Shown here in pieces: positions 1 to 10,297 of a stretch of 64,000 bases of DNA. The notes under the pieces were generated by a model. It was not told the DNA's origin, searched no databases, and was given only the letters and a program-made list of their open reading frames with translations. Source of the DNA: Bemisia tabaci (Eukaryota > Arthropoda > Insecta > Hemiptera > Aleyrodidae); assembly GCF_918797505.1 (NCBI RefSeq), contig NC_092797.1:1426001-1490000 (forward strand), read 5' to 3'. Numbering within the stretch: position 1 is the first letter of the stretch; every line of letters starts with the position of its first letter. The position numbers and the translations under genes were made by a program.

Positions 1-215
1 GAAAAATTATATTCAATTCAGTAGATATGCCGCTTTTTCTAATCAAACGAGTGCAAAAAATGAAGGAATCTTAGTAGCCACCCTTTTATCGAGTTTTTTA
101 CGGCGGTAAATTTGGCAACAGCCGGAGGTCCTTATGCCGTTTTTCCGGGCGCACCGCAGTGCAAGAACGTTGATCCGCTGAAGCAAGCGGGTGGCATATG
201 TACAGGCCTCTCTAC
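1..215. other. Unassigned intergenic sequence
   Basis: No gene, exon signal or repeat is recognised. The region is ordinary AT-rich flank up to the family D element. Confidence 0.4.
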
Positions 216-377
216 CAGTGGTGTCGCTGCTTTGCGATATATAGATTGATCTGCCATTTAAACCGATGAAAAAGGATCGATAAACAGGATGCTCGCAACT
301 CACACTTTAATAATCGATTCTTAACCACAGCTTCAAATAGGAAAAAACGATAATCGATAATTCATACCTCGCCACTG
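216..377. mobile_element. Family D hAT-like MITE copy 1
   Basis: About 162 bp, in inverse orientation to the copies at 45933 and 60678. It starts CAGTGG, contains the family core (ATCGATTC, CATTTAAACC, GGATCGATAAACAGG) and ends CGCCACTG. The flanking octamers CTCTCTAC (208-215) and CTCTTTAC (378-385) match 7/8, as expected for an old hAT-type 8-bp target duplication. No coding capacity, so non-autonomous. Confidence 0.75.
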
Positions 378-1055
378 CTCTTTACATATGATTAAAAGTT
401 CCCTTAAAAACTCCTGTAATGTTGCCCGGATGGAGTTCATCGCTGTCATCAAAATAAGCGGTGAATTTCGTTGGGCCGGTTAAATTCGAACATAGATGAC
501 CGTTCCGGTGAAATCCGTCCAGGCACAGTAACAAAGGAATTTTTAATCTCGCATCGAGGTCATAGGCACCATCCATAAAGATGACGTCACCTACACTTTT
601 TTTGGATTTTTTTATGTGCAGTTTTATCGCCCTATTCGATTTTTTCCTCGTCTTTCACGTGTTCATTTTTCAGGTTTTGATGTCATCACTAGTGCTGTTA
701 AGCTCTCTAAATTAATGATGGCCACAGTTGAGTGAAGTGAACCCTGGAAAACTGGAAAACATCAGAGCGACAAAAATGCACCAGGAGAACTCGGAAAAAA
801 AGAGCGAAATAATATGATTTAAAGGGAAAATTGCGTTTATAGAAATTACGAGATGTTTAGTTTTTTTTTGAAGATCATGATTTTGAATTATTGTCCAAAT
901 AAAATTGTGTTGATTTTAACCTGAAGTCAGAAGGAAAATAATGCGTGATTTTTACAATAGAGCTCGGTTATAACGTTGGTGGAGCTGTACGCAGGGATAA
1001 AACAGGCTGTATTGAGATTAACCGGGATAAAAGGGAGAAATTTTAATAACCAGTG
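378..1055. other. Unassigned AT-rich intergenic sequence
   Basis: No gene or defined repeat seen. From about 990 onward, short GGGATAAAA / AACCGGGATAA motifs recur; they continue after the family F element (1731-1880), so the F element interrupts a degenerate local repeat. Confidence 0.35.
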
Positions 1056-1722
1056 CAGGGCCGGATTAAGGGGGGTGGCCACGTGGGCCGCGGCCCATGG
1101 CGGCAAAATTAGGGGGCGGCAAATTTTGCAATTTTTTTAAATGCAGGTGCAAACAAATCGGATTCAGAATAAACTTACAAACAAGAAAAGGTGACAAAAT
1201 CTCTCTTTTCCTGAGAGTTCATTCATTTCTAATTTTGCCGTATTTCGGTGATACAAAAGACTGCGCACCTTTAATTAGTTGAGTTAAGAGAAAAACCAAA
1301 CACGTAATTTGGTCTGGAGCAAAGAGAAATGATGACGCGGACTTGAGATGAAAAGGAAAAGCCCTCGACGCGGCAGTCGGCATGTAACACATATTAGCGC
1401 CTACGAGACTGCATGAATACTTCACGCATTGCGTCAAACACAGTACGGTCAACAGCGGTCGGCCAGGTCGGCGCGGCGTGAAACGCACAGTGCCTACAGG
1501 ACTACATGAATACTTCACGCATTGCGCCAAACACAGAGTGGTCAGCGCGGCACGGCGGCGGCGGAAGTTAAAATTATTAAACCACATTTATGTTTGTTCT
1601 TTCTTAATTTTTTAGTTAATTTCTTACAAATGAAAGGCCTTGTCCACACAGAGATAGGTTTACGGAACTGAACTTTCGCGCAGGTTCCGTGAACTTTTGC
1701 TAGTATAGTTAAATCCGGCCAT
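1056..1722. mobile_element. Family F non-autonomous hAT-like element, copy 1
   Basis: Ends are CAGGGCCGGATTAAG and AAATCCGGCCAT, imperfect inverted termini. The flanks AACCAGTG (1048-1055) and GACCAGTG (1723-1730) match 7/8, an 8-bp target duplication typical of hAT. A second copy lies at 11125-11937. Internally, a roughly 85-bp segment containing ACTTCACGCATTGCG is duplicated in tandem, which makes a repetitive, non-functional minus-strand reading frame at 1219-1587. No transposase seen. Confidence 0.7.
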
Positions 1723-1730
1723 GACCAGTG

Positions 1731-2000
1731 AGAAATTGCATTTATCCAAATTAACTGGTATAAAGAGAAGGGATTTTAAGAAAAGGGGAATAACCAGTGA
1801 GAATCGGGATAGATAAGTATCAAACAGGATAGATAAGGATCAAACTGCATATATCCATATTAACCGGGGTAATTTTTCAAGAATTTCGAAATAATTTTTG
1901 TTCCGTCATTTCTCTCTGCGTTTTGTCAGTTCAAGTCTACTGCTCGTGCAATTTGCTGAGTTTCAGTATTTCGTATTTTCTTCTTAATTTCATTAAAATA

Positions 2001-2040
<40 letters not shown>

Positions 2041-2673
2041 GAACTCTGATTGGCTCCTGCTTTCACCGATCGTCGGCATCACTCAGTACTGATTAATGAT
2101 ATTCGATCGCGAAAACTCGCTTAGACTTTTTTCCCCGCTGCATGTTTCTTTCTTAGCAGGGTCGTGTACCTTGCATGGGGCACTTGCGTACTACACACGT
2201 TGAGCTGTAATCACCGTCTCTCCCCCCCCCCTCCATCCCCCTCCCACCATACTCTCGATAGAGCCAGCTGTTGGTGGATTTTGCATTTTGAGCGGGGAAT
2301 CGTAGCGCGACTCGAGATGGTAGCGCGAGATCTCGTAGGCATCACTTTCAGTACCTGTCGGAGGTATGCGGGGCCGCGCTAATCGCTATCGCTAATGATA
2401 CACAATCGATATATTGTTTTTATGCATGGCTGATCTCCATAACGTGTGTCGTAATAATGAGAGTTATCCCACTGACCGCGCCGACGCGACGCGACGCGAG
2501 TCGCTGCACCGCGCTCGGAGTGGCTTCGAAATGGGACAACAGCTCGTAACGTATTACCACTCGCGTTACCGTCCGCGACGCGCCTAACGCAGTAACGCTA
2601 GGAATGTCCACTCTCCCAACTCACCGCTCGGCCTACCTACATTTCATGTAGTTCAATATACAAACATAAGGGT
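1731..2673. other. Unassigned sequence with a 35-base A run
   Basis: Contains a pure A35 run (2004-2038), a C-rich stretch near 2222-2245 and GC-rich sequence with a repeated GACGCGAC motif (about 2483-2500). No convincing exon. The A run might be the tail of a retroposed sequence, but no retroposon body is recognised upstream. Confidence 0.4.
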
Positions 2674-2700
2674 CAGTGGCGTGGCGTGAATTGCGATATA
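2674..2700. mobile_element. Family D left-end fragment
   Basis: Only the first 27 bases of family D are present (CAGTGGCGTGGCGTGAATTG...). The sequence switches abruptly into a family C element at 2701, so this D copy was truncated or split by the C insertion. Confidence 0.6.
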
Positions 2701-2971
2701 CAGGGTTGCCACAGTCGGGGGAGACCGGGAAATGAATGGGAATTTAGAAGTCAGGGAAAACCGGGAAATTTCAGGGAAAATGACGAAAATATCAGGGAAA
2801 ATGACGAAATGTTAGGGAATTTGGGATATTACCTTCATTTGCTTTCTAGAATGGGTTTGAGATTTTAAACAAGTAATTTTGCCTGAAAACTATTTTCAAT
2901 GACGCCTTCTGAACCATCCGTCGGATCTTGACTAGTCAGGGAATTTCACCAAAATGTGTCAGGGAAATCTC
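2701..2971 (-). mobile_element. Family C element, inverted copy
   Basis: Begins CAGGGTTGCCACAGTC and carries repeated CAGGGAAAA and GACGAAA motifs, the complement of the TTCCCTGAC-rich family. The family-internal CTTTCTAGAATGGGTTTGA block is also present. No coding capacity. Compare the well-preserved copy at 35333-35627. Confidence 0.7.
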
Positions 2972-3022
2972 GTCTTTCTGGGCGGTGACTCGAGGACCAC
3001 CTCGTGGATGGCGAAACTGCGG

Positions 3023-3265
3023 CGGCGCACGATGGATCGAGTCAATTTAAGAGCTCGGACATAGAATTTTTGCCTACAGCTGCAAATTTTGATGTTTAAT
3101 TCGTCCTATTTTCAGTTGCAAGGGGTGCTTGTAGAAGAAAATTTCACGAGGAATCCAACGAAACTACTTTTAGAACCTTAAAGTTTGGTATAAACGGAGT
3201 TATGAGCGTTTAGAGTTTCCAAATTTTGTCTGACCTCTCCTGTTGACTCGATCCACTGTGCGGCG
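3023..3265. mobile_element. Family R inverted-terminal-repeat element, copy 1
   Basis: About 243 bp, with termini resembling CGCACAGTGGATCGAGTC and its complement GACTCGATCCACTGTGCG. Other copies at 9060-9297 and 16655-16887 share the internal CCAACGAAACYACTTTT and GTTTCCAAATTTTGTC blocks. Non-coding MITE; superfamily not determined. Confidence 0.7.
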
Positions 3266-3624
3266 CTGCGGGCGCGGGGGTCTCTGAATCTCCGGCGAAT
3301 CGATGAGGATTTCGGGCGACTCATCATCATCTGGCGTTGCTGGTTGCATATTTAAAAGAGAAAGAGGGAGAAGAATAGGAGATGGAAATAAGAGAAGAAG
3401 CCGGGATCCCGGGATGAGATGTGGGCTTCATTTGCCCGACTCGTCGTCCACTCGGGACTCGGCTGGCCTTGGAAGAGGTCGAAGCCTCAAAACACCGCAC
3501 AGTGCCGCCTTCTTAACGACGATACCGGAAAAAATCCTACCGATGATAAACTGAAAAGATGTCCACTAACAAACTAGATAGTTTTTCCTGAAGAACCCAA
3601 CGTCGATGCCAAAAAGAATCTGGG
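3266..3624. other. Unassigned GC-mixed sequence
   Basis: A short reading frame at 3303-3554 has no recognisable domain or splice context. Probably part of, or flanking, the family S repeat that follows. Confidence 0.3.
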
Positions 3625-4405
3625 AATGAAATTTGAGCCCCGTAGACAATATGGCGGCCCAAAAAACTTCAAAATGACCTCATCAACGACGAAAGATTCC
3701 AATTTTGAGGGATCCGAGCTTTAATGGTATTCGTTAGTGCCCCATTTTATGATTTTGAAGTTTAAAATCCTTCACCAATGAAATTTGAGTCCCAAAAACA
3801 AGATGGCTGCTAAAAAAACATGAAACTGACCTCATCAACGATGAAAGATTCCAATTTTTAGGGTATCTATTGCTATGTAAACAGTATCGTTATCGTATAT
3901 TATGATTTTGAGGTTGAAAATTCCCTACAAATGAAATTTGAGCCTCACAAAAAGATGACGGTCCAACAAATTATAATTTAAGGCAAACATGCTCGAGAGT
4001 TAAAATTTCTGCGTAATTTTTACCATAGATTCTGATTTAAAACGAATTTACCAAATACATTACTCCAAACACTTTAAGTCACAAGATATTTTTGGAGGGA
4101 TTGAAGTTGGATATCAGAGGATTAAGAAAATGTTAGCCACCCAGAGCATTTTGCGATTCAAGCGAGAAATGCTCAATCGAAGCTGGCGTCTTCTCCCTGC
4201 GTACTTTTAATGAGGTAGTCTTGTCCGACCGATTATCCGCCTACTTTCCATACATACTTGAACTAGTTTTGGGCGAAAAATTTGAAAACGAACAATTATT
4301 CCAAGTCAGAAATAACATTGGGATCACAAACCCCCCAAAAATGTCGAAATGTGGAATTGTGAAGTTTTGTTCTTTGTCGACGGAGGGCGGCACTGTGCGG
4401 CGCCA
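3625..4405 (+). repeat. Family S copy 1 with three 153-bp tandem units
   Basis: ATGAAATTTGAG begins at 3625, 3778 and 3931, exactly 153 bp apart. The first two units share a CCTCATCAACGAYGAAAGAT block and the third decays. Downstream, GGATTGAAGTTGGATATC and AGCATTTTGCGATTCAAGCG (4090-4170) are matched in reverse complement at 61470-61560, and a GCACTGTGCGGCG end lies near 4400. This is therefore a longer repeat family shared with 61205-61845. Confidence 0.6.
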
Positions 4406-5390
4406 CTACCACCACCACGTTGCCACGTTGCCGCCGTATTACCCTCGGACGCGTCGCATCGGCCCGATCATCCGTGAAGAAACTTGAAAGAAATCCGATC
4501 TGGAGTCAGTATAAAGTTGCAGTTTTCCACGGAAAATGACTCGAATATTCCCATGAAATGAACACCAGCGGGCTTGTCGAAACTGATAGATAAAGCGATG
4601 GACAAAGAGAAAATGGAACGATAATATCGATGGAAGTCGGTAGGTGACCAGGACAGAGGTGGGATTTTTTGCCGCACTATTTGCTCCTGCCAATAAATAA
4701 AGAACTCTTAGCCGTGTCTAGATGGACGGTCTAAGTTCACAGAGCTACTCTGCTTAAAAAAAACCCAAAAATTTGGACTCACAATCAGGGACACAAAAAC
4801 TAACGATAGTACCTAATTTTCTCTGACATTTCCCGGGCTAAACAAAAATTGCGAACATGAAATCCCTGACTTTGCAAGGATTCCGAGAATAAAATTCTCT
4901 AAATGGGGGCGGTGGCGGCATGATTCTTTATAAAAAGTCTCTATACGAAAAATTTGAAGCCTGAAGTCTCAAGAAATTGAAAAATGCATTTTTCTGGCTG
5001 GCAGAAAAAATTCCGAGGTTTCGCAGCAAGATTTACTGATTTTCCGGAGTTGGGCGCAATTCCTTGATTTATCAGGACCCGGTGAAATTCCCTGACTTTC
5101 CCGGAGTTTTTCTGATTTTCCAGAGAACTTGTCGAGCTGTTTGAAAGCTGAAAGCAAACAATTTTTCCCCTGATATTTTATATATTATCCAGGGAAATAG
5201 AATCGACTGACATTTTCCAACGAAATCATGCAGCATCTCGGAGGTAAAAACATAGAATGTCGCCGGAAATTCTGCGCGTTCCGATGGAGTCTGCCAACCA
5301 TTCAAAACCACTATCGTAGTCTCCGTCGTCAACCTCTACCATGGCCAATGTTGCCAGATTGTACAATAATATACTTATATTATACATAGG
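4406..5390. other. Degenerate repeat mosaic
   Basis: A decayed family U fragment lies at about 4565-4625 (AGCGGGCTTGTCGAAACTGA, AAAGCGATGGACAAAGAG). From about 4790 to 5215 there is family C-like sequence with TTCCCTGACTTTCCC and similar motifs. Reading frames here only translate these motifs. No gene is supported. Confidence 0.45.
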
Positions 5391-5395
5391 TTTAA

Positions 5396-6343
5396 GGTAC
5401 GGAACCTTAGGCGCGTCTGGACGCGGCGTCCAGACGCCGATAAATCTGTCTAATGATTTTTGCGCGGGGACGGCGGCACCTTAGCGGCGAAGAGACGCTG
5501 CGGAAAACGCCGATTGAGGACGCTCCGATCTGTCGCGAACAGATCGGAGCGAAGACGCCGAGAAATTCCGCTCAGTCCGCTGCCTTTCCTACCGATTTTT
5601 GAATGTGTTTAGTTCGACAAACCCACGAATCGATCACAAAGGCCGTGAATTGATCGACAAAAGCCGCGAATCGATCGAAAATTCCGTGAATCGATCGACA
5701 AGAGCCGTGGATCGACCGACCCACCCGTGAATCAATCGACAAAAGCCGTGGATAGATCGACAAACCTGTGAGTCTATCGACAAACCTGTGAATCGATCGA
5801 CAAACCTGCGAATCGATCGACAAACCTATGAGTCGATCGACAAACCTGTGGGTTGATCGACAAACCCGTGAATCGATGGACCAAGTTGTGAATCGATCGA
5901 ATTACGTCGATTGGTTCACGTTTTGGTTTTTCGATCGATTCATGTCGATTGACTAGATACCGGTTTTCCTTTTAATTGTCAATCATTTCTCGTCTATCGA
6001 TCCACATTTTTTGTCAATCGAATCGACACCCGTTTCTTTAGTAATTTGTCCATCGATTGGTGTCGATCGATTCACGTTTTTATTTTTCGGTCGATTTTTG
6101 TCGATCGAATCCACACCCTCCTAAAAAAAAAAGCGCGTACAGCCATTTTTGCGGCCCAGAGCATACTGTCCGATCAACGAAAATTCGAGAAATTGACGGC
6201 GGACAGAGCGGAAAAAATCCACGGATTCCGCTCCTAAGGTGCCGTGCTCTAAAATGTGAGCGTCTTCTCGCCCTCGACTCGGTAGCAGCATTTTCCGCCG
6301 GCGTCCAGGACGCCGCGTCCAGACGCGCCTAAGGTTCCGTAGC
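5396..6343. mobile_element. Family J: 948-bp TIR element with internal 20-bp tandem array
   Basis: Termini GGTACGGAACCTTAGGCG and CGCCTAAGGTTCCGTAGC are inverted repeats extending through GTCTGGACGCGGCGTCC. The element is flanked by TTTAA on both sides (5391-5395 and 6344-6348). TTTAA contains TTAA, so a piggyBac- or Kolobok-like origin is possible. Subterminal DNA is GC-rich with CGCTCCGATCTGT hairpin sequence (about 5522-5553). The middle is the tandem array listed separately. No transposase frame. Confidence 0.75.
5632..6112. repeat. 20-bp tandem array of GAATCGATCGACAAACC-type units
   Basis: Roughly a dozen direct units of about 20 bp (consensus AATCGATCGACAAACCTGTG) run from about 5632 to 5900. 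They then change to sparser, inverted-sense units (TCGATTCACGTTTT..., TCGATCGATTCA) to about 6112. Translation gives a 20-residue periodic minus-strand frame (5572-5823) that I take as an artefact. The array lies wholly inside element J. Confidence 0.8.
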
Positions 6344-6348
6344 TTTAA

Positions 6349-7279
6349 AGAGAGGGAATGTGCTGATTTTCCAGCACTATCTGTCAACCTCTCCGATGCC
6401 ATTGCTTTTTTTCACCACGACACAACGCGCGACGGGCGAAACCTCAGATTTAGTCGGACTTGTGCTAAAAGAACCTATGAGCATAGAATTTGCGTGTAAT
6501 ATAGTTCTTTTCAGCACAAATCCGTCCGTTTCATAATCCTCACTCTTGGCATCATTCGCATTGATCAGCCGTGTTTTAATCGTTTCCCGGATTTTGAGTT
6601 TCTCGCTGAGAATATGAAATAGGACTTTTTACACCTTCTGATTATCTACACAGCAATCGGCTTTTACCCAAAACCTCCTCGGTCAACAAGTATACAAACA
6701 CGGAAAAAATCTCACTGAACCTCGATTCACGCGATACGACATTAGAAAAAAAAGAATAAGAATAAAAACATGAGCATGTAACACGGCTAAAAAGAAATCA
6801 TTAACACAGGACGCATGACGTTCCCGGCATATTAAATATTCATTCTTGACTGGAAACAAGGCTGAAAATTGAACATTTTAATTTTTCAGTTACCTACGTC
6901 AATTTGCACACGCAGAAATGAAAATGGAAAATGTTTCACCTTATTATATTGTAAACGATAAACAGATGTGAATCATTTTTCTTCAGGTATTGATCACTTA
7001 ATAATTACCTTATTTGCAATTCCTCATTGAAACTTGATTCTCTGTTCACAATTTATACAGTATACCTTAAAGCGATGAGCTTTGACCCAGTTGACGCTTA
7101 ATTTGATTTTGTGAAAAGCGACGATATTTTCTGGTTTCTTTCAAGAATTTTCCCAAAATGCCAGTATATTTCAAACAATTTCATGACTTTCCCCTTAACT
7201 AATAAGATTTCCCGACAATGCCGGTTTTCAAAGTCTCTACTTATAAAAAGAGGTATTCCTCGTCTAGAAACTGAAGTAT
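6349..7279. other. Unassigned AT-rich intergenic sequence
   Basis: No gene or repeat boundary recognised. Short TTCCCRACAATGCC-like motifs near 7150-7225 recall family C decay. Confidence 0.35.
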
Positions 7280-7400
7280 GATAAAACTTACGGTTTGAAG
7301 ATCAAGAAGATTGGCTCAAAATCCTTACCTGGAACAAAACGAAAAATGAAATCAATGATTAAGTTGCTTTCAAATTTTGAATTTCCAGCCTTATTCATGA
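7280..7400 (+). repeat. Family I repeat, copy 1
   Basis: The block TAAAACTTACGGTTTGAAG...GATTGGCTCAAAATCC...TTACCTGGAAC is repeated at 22598-22710 with roughly 80% identity by eye. Non-coding; boundaries uncertain. Confidence 0.5.
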
Positions 7401-7832
7401 ATTTACGTAATTTCACGTTTCCTAATTACGCTGAGAACCCGAATCGCCTTAACTGCATTCTACATTCACTGCACGAGAAGGAACAATATTTTTCTGGGTC
7501 ATCTATAAAAGCACCTATTTTGATAAGCCTATTGCTGGAACGAGGGCTGTTTTGAAAATAAGAAGAAATTACTTCTTTTTTTGCGTAATGCAATCCAGAT
7601 AATTGACTCAAACCGGCTCGCGGAACGATGAGGGACGAAAATTCGCGACACTGAGAAATTGGCTAATTTTAACGCTGTCTCATTCAAATAATTGGACTTA
7701 TTTATGCGAAAAGGAACTGTGGCTCACACAAACTGTATTCACACAGCTTCTTTTAGCGTAAATACGTCCAATTTTTTGCTGAGAACTCCGCGTTACGTCG
7801 CGTCGACGCGCTCATCCGATCCAGAGTTATTC
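7401..7832. other. Unassigned, possible decayed family T
   Basis: Contains GCATTCTACATTC...GAAGGAACAATA and, inverted, TTTGCGTAATGCAATCC (about 7455-7600), weakly recalling family T termini. No gene seen. Confidence 0.3.
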
Positions 7833-7834
7833 TT

Positions 7835-8088
7835 CCATGCTAAGGAAAAACGCCGTATGGACCTTCAGGCGTTGCCAAATATCCATATATTAAACACGAA
7901 TTTCCTGGTAAATTTATAAATATTTTTCTTCCAATTTTTCAGATAATGTTGTCAGCAATTTCACCTAAGTAAAGTTTCTGAAAATTTCAAGGAAAAATTT
8001 TTGTAACTTTCCTCAAAAATAAACATTTTAGTGAAGGAAATTTGGCAACTCTCAAATGTTCGTACGGCGTTCTTCCTTGGCACGGCAG
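7835..8088. mobile_element. Family A MITE, copy 1
   Basis: Left end CCATGCTAAGGAAAAACGCC, right end CTTCCTTGGCACGGCAG. The long, imperfect terminal inverted repeats (about 65 bp) include GTTGCCAAAT / ATTTGGCAAC. Non-coding. Confidence 0.8.
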
Positions 8089-8312
8089 TATTGCTCTCCT
8101 CTCCTCAAACTTCTTCTTAGACCCTTTCGCGTCATGTCCCGTCACGTCGTCGGCGGTCGTGCTAACGAAGAACGCCGCAAGTGCATCCATACGTTGCCAA
8201 ACTTCCTCCGTAAAAAAAGTTTATTTTAGAGAAAAGTTAAGAATATTCACATTTCAGATGCTTCAGATTGAATTGTGAATAAAGCTCTTACAACAGAGGG
8301 AAGATAATCATT

Positions 8313-8562
8313 TGACCGCGTGAAGTAGAGAGGAACCAAGCCACATCAGCTGTCGCCAAATTTGATTGGGCAATTTAATTTTGTACAAGAAAACGGTTGT
8401 GCAGATTTTCGTGCAAACAGTGAATTTTCTGCACAGTGCGAAGCAAATTATTTAACATTTTCAAAGGAACCTGCACGAACGTTCTCTTGTAAAAAGTTAA
8501 ATTGCCCCATTGAATTCGGCAATATCTGATGTGGCTTGGTTTTTTTCTGCTTAACATGGTCA
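8313..8562. mobile_element. Family B MITE, copy 1
   Basis: Termini GACCGCGTGAAGTAGAGAGG and its approximate complement TTTTCTGCTTAACATGGTC. The arms share ACCAAGCCACATCAG and CAATTTAAWTTT. A better copy lies at 41173-41425. Confidence 0.7.
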
Positions 8563-8569
8563 AAATACA

Positions 8570-8652
8570 AGTTCACCCGAAAATTTACGTTTAACCGGAG
8601 AAAATTTGGCAACGTCTGAAGGCTCATACGGCGTTTGTTCTTAGGAAGGCGG
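8570..8652. mobile_element. Family A right-end fragment
   Basis: GAGAAAATTTGGCAACGTC...CTCATACGGCGTTTGTTC is a family A right terminus without its left half. It abuts family B copy 1. Confidence 0.55.
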
Positions 8653-8842
8653 AACGGCCGTTCACCCATCATTTCATCGGAGAAAATTTAATGTGGTGCG
8701 AGAGAATCGCGTCAAAAGAGATGGACGGTGTGAAATCGTGGTTTTCACGCCTGGAATCTCGCACTACCGAAACCGAGGAAAAATACCGAACGATCAAGTA
8801 CCGCAATGACAGGAAAAAATGCCAAATTTACCGCACCGATAC

Positions 8843-9025
8843 GCAGTGGCCATTTTTCATAGCTGGCTACACTCTTTTTATTCTATTTAAATGTACGTAA
8901 AACAATCGATTCTCTCTAAGGGGAACTGCCTCACTTAGAGTCTATATTATTAATGGGGTTAAGTGGTAAAACAGTGGCAAAACAGTGGTAAAACAGTGTT
9001 GCCAACTTTCAAAAATTGCCACTAT
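8843..9025. mobile_element. Family E foldback repeat, copy 1
   Basis: Arms AGTGGCCATTTTTCATAGCTG and GTTGCCAACTTTC...ATTGCCACT are inverted. The middle has AAACAATCGATTCTC and a short CCTCACTTAGAG stem. ACAGTGGTAAAAC is repeated near the right end (8968-9000). Other copies are at 30541-30696 and 58704-58860. Confidence 0.6.
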
Positions 9026-9059
9026 CGAATATCAATACGGCTGTGCTCAGGGGAAACGT

Positions 9060-9297
9060 CGCACAGTGGATCGTGTCAATAGGAGAGGTCGGAAAAAATT
9101 TGGAAACTTTAAAAGCTTTCAACTCCGTTCATACAAAATTTTGAGATTTTAAAAGTTGTTTCATTGGTTTCCCCGTACATTTTTCTGCCAAAAGCACCCC
9201 TTAAAATTTAAAATGTTACGAAATAAACATCAAAATTTGCACTTTCAGTCAAAAATTTCATGTCCGACCTCTCTGATCAACTCGATCCACTGTGCGC
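9060..9297. mobile_element. Family R element, copy 2
   Basis: Ends CGCACAGTGGATCGTGTC and AACTCGATCCACTGTGCG. Opposite orientation to copy 1, judging from the GGAAACTTTAAAAGC and ACCCCTTAAAATTTAAAAT blocks. Confidence 0.7.
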
Positions 9298-9299
9298 CG

Positions 9300-9675
9300 T
9301 ATGTAGCTTCGGACGGGGCCAAATTTCTCCGGAGAGATGCTTTAGTTTTCTGAAAAACTTGCGAATACTTGTCTTGGACATGGTCGAAAAATTCCCACTG
9401 TCCTGGTCTAATGGTTCATTGCAGACCTAATTCGGCCAAATTCTGCTTCAAATGCCCGTCGCTTCCTGATTGGCAGCTGTTCATGAAAGGTCAGAAGGCT
9501 GCTGTTATAAATCTAGGTTGCAGATTGGCCATCGTCAGGCTCTCGCTAGCGACGACAGATCACAAAGACTACAGGGTTCCGAAAAGCTCATTCAAAGCCC
9601 TTGCCTTTGCGACGGGGAACCGGGATTCTTCACGTCTTGAAATGAATCGAAAACCAAGTCAGAACCGGATGACAG
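9300..9675. other. Unassigned sequence
   Basis: A 108-codon + strand frame (9369-9695) has moderate base composition but no recognised domain, no splice context and no continuation. I do not call it a gene. Confidence 0.3.
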
Positions 9676-10195
9676 GGGGTTGCCACAGAGTTTGAAGAAT
9701 GAATTTCCCCGATTTCCCAACACATTTTGGTAACATTCCCTAACAATGGAGAATTTGCATGCACATTTTTTATTGCTTCATCTGCAAGTGCTGAAAGAGC
9801 TGATTTCACATTATTTTCTATACTTTTTTTCTGATATGGGAAATATTATGAAAAAAGATTTGAAAGTGAAGAAAGCACCGCTTAGTGACGTCATCCGGCG
9901 GCATTTCCCATTTAAACACATTATAATGTATTTTAGCAGATTAGATCATTGTATCATATTTTCTCCAATAATTGTTTAATTCATGAACCAAGGGTATTCT
10001 CGTGTTCAGTTTACTTAGCAGTTTCCACTGGACACGAAATTCATCAAACTTCAGACACCTGTAAGTTCTCTATTGAAATTATGCCAGATGGTCAAAAAGA
10101 CAAAATTAGAAATAGGTTTCAGGGAAAATTTGTTGCTCGACCCGTTGAACCTATTCTAGAAAGCAAATAAAGGTGTCGTAACAATTTTCCCCCGA
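9676..10195 (+). mobile_element. Family C element split by a family G insertion
   Basis: The left part (9676-9744, GGGTTGCCACAGAGTTTG...) and right part (10075-10195, ATGCCAGATGGTCAAAAAG ... TTCTAGAAAGCAAATAAAGG) are successive segments of family C. Family G lies between them, so C is older than G here. Confidence 0.7.
9745..10074. mobile_element. Family G MITE, copy 1 (nested in C)
   Basis: About 330 bp, with termini AATGGAGAATTTGCATGC and ACCTGTAAGTTCTCTATT. Contains the conserved central block CACCGCTTAGTGACGTCATC followed by GGCGGCATTT. Copies at 17777-18098 and 54640-54967. Non-coding. Confidence 0.75.
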
Positions 10196-10196
10196 C

Positions 10197-10297
10197 ATCT
10201 TCAGCTTTTCCAACTTAAATCCTAAACTTTTTGTTTGAGGTTACGTTTTTTTTGTTTTGATACAACGAACCACTATCGAATACGATGCAGTGGATCT
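10197..10297. mobile_element. Family L terminal fragment
   Basis: TCAGCTTTTCCAACTTAAATCC and GAACCACTATCGAATACGAT match the right arm of the complete family L foldback at 33236-33793. Only one arm is present. Confidence 0.55.

Noticed and set aside
1219..1587. 122-codon minus-strand frame with repeated Cys-containing peptide
   Set aside because: It lies wholly in family F and its peptide repeat comes from an internal tandem duplication; the equivalent frame at 11323-11637 is similarly a by-product.
5572..5823. Minus-strand frame with periodic SIDS/CRSIH peptides
   Set aside because: The 20-bp unit is read in three frames in rotation, giving a 20-residue period; an artefact of the array.
5632..5910. 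CRISPR-like regular direct repeats
   Set aside because: Units are contiguous 20-bp tandem repeats without unique spacers, inside a TIR element in a eukaryotic context.
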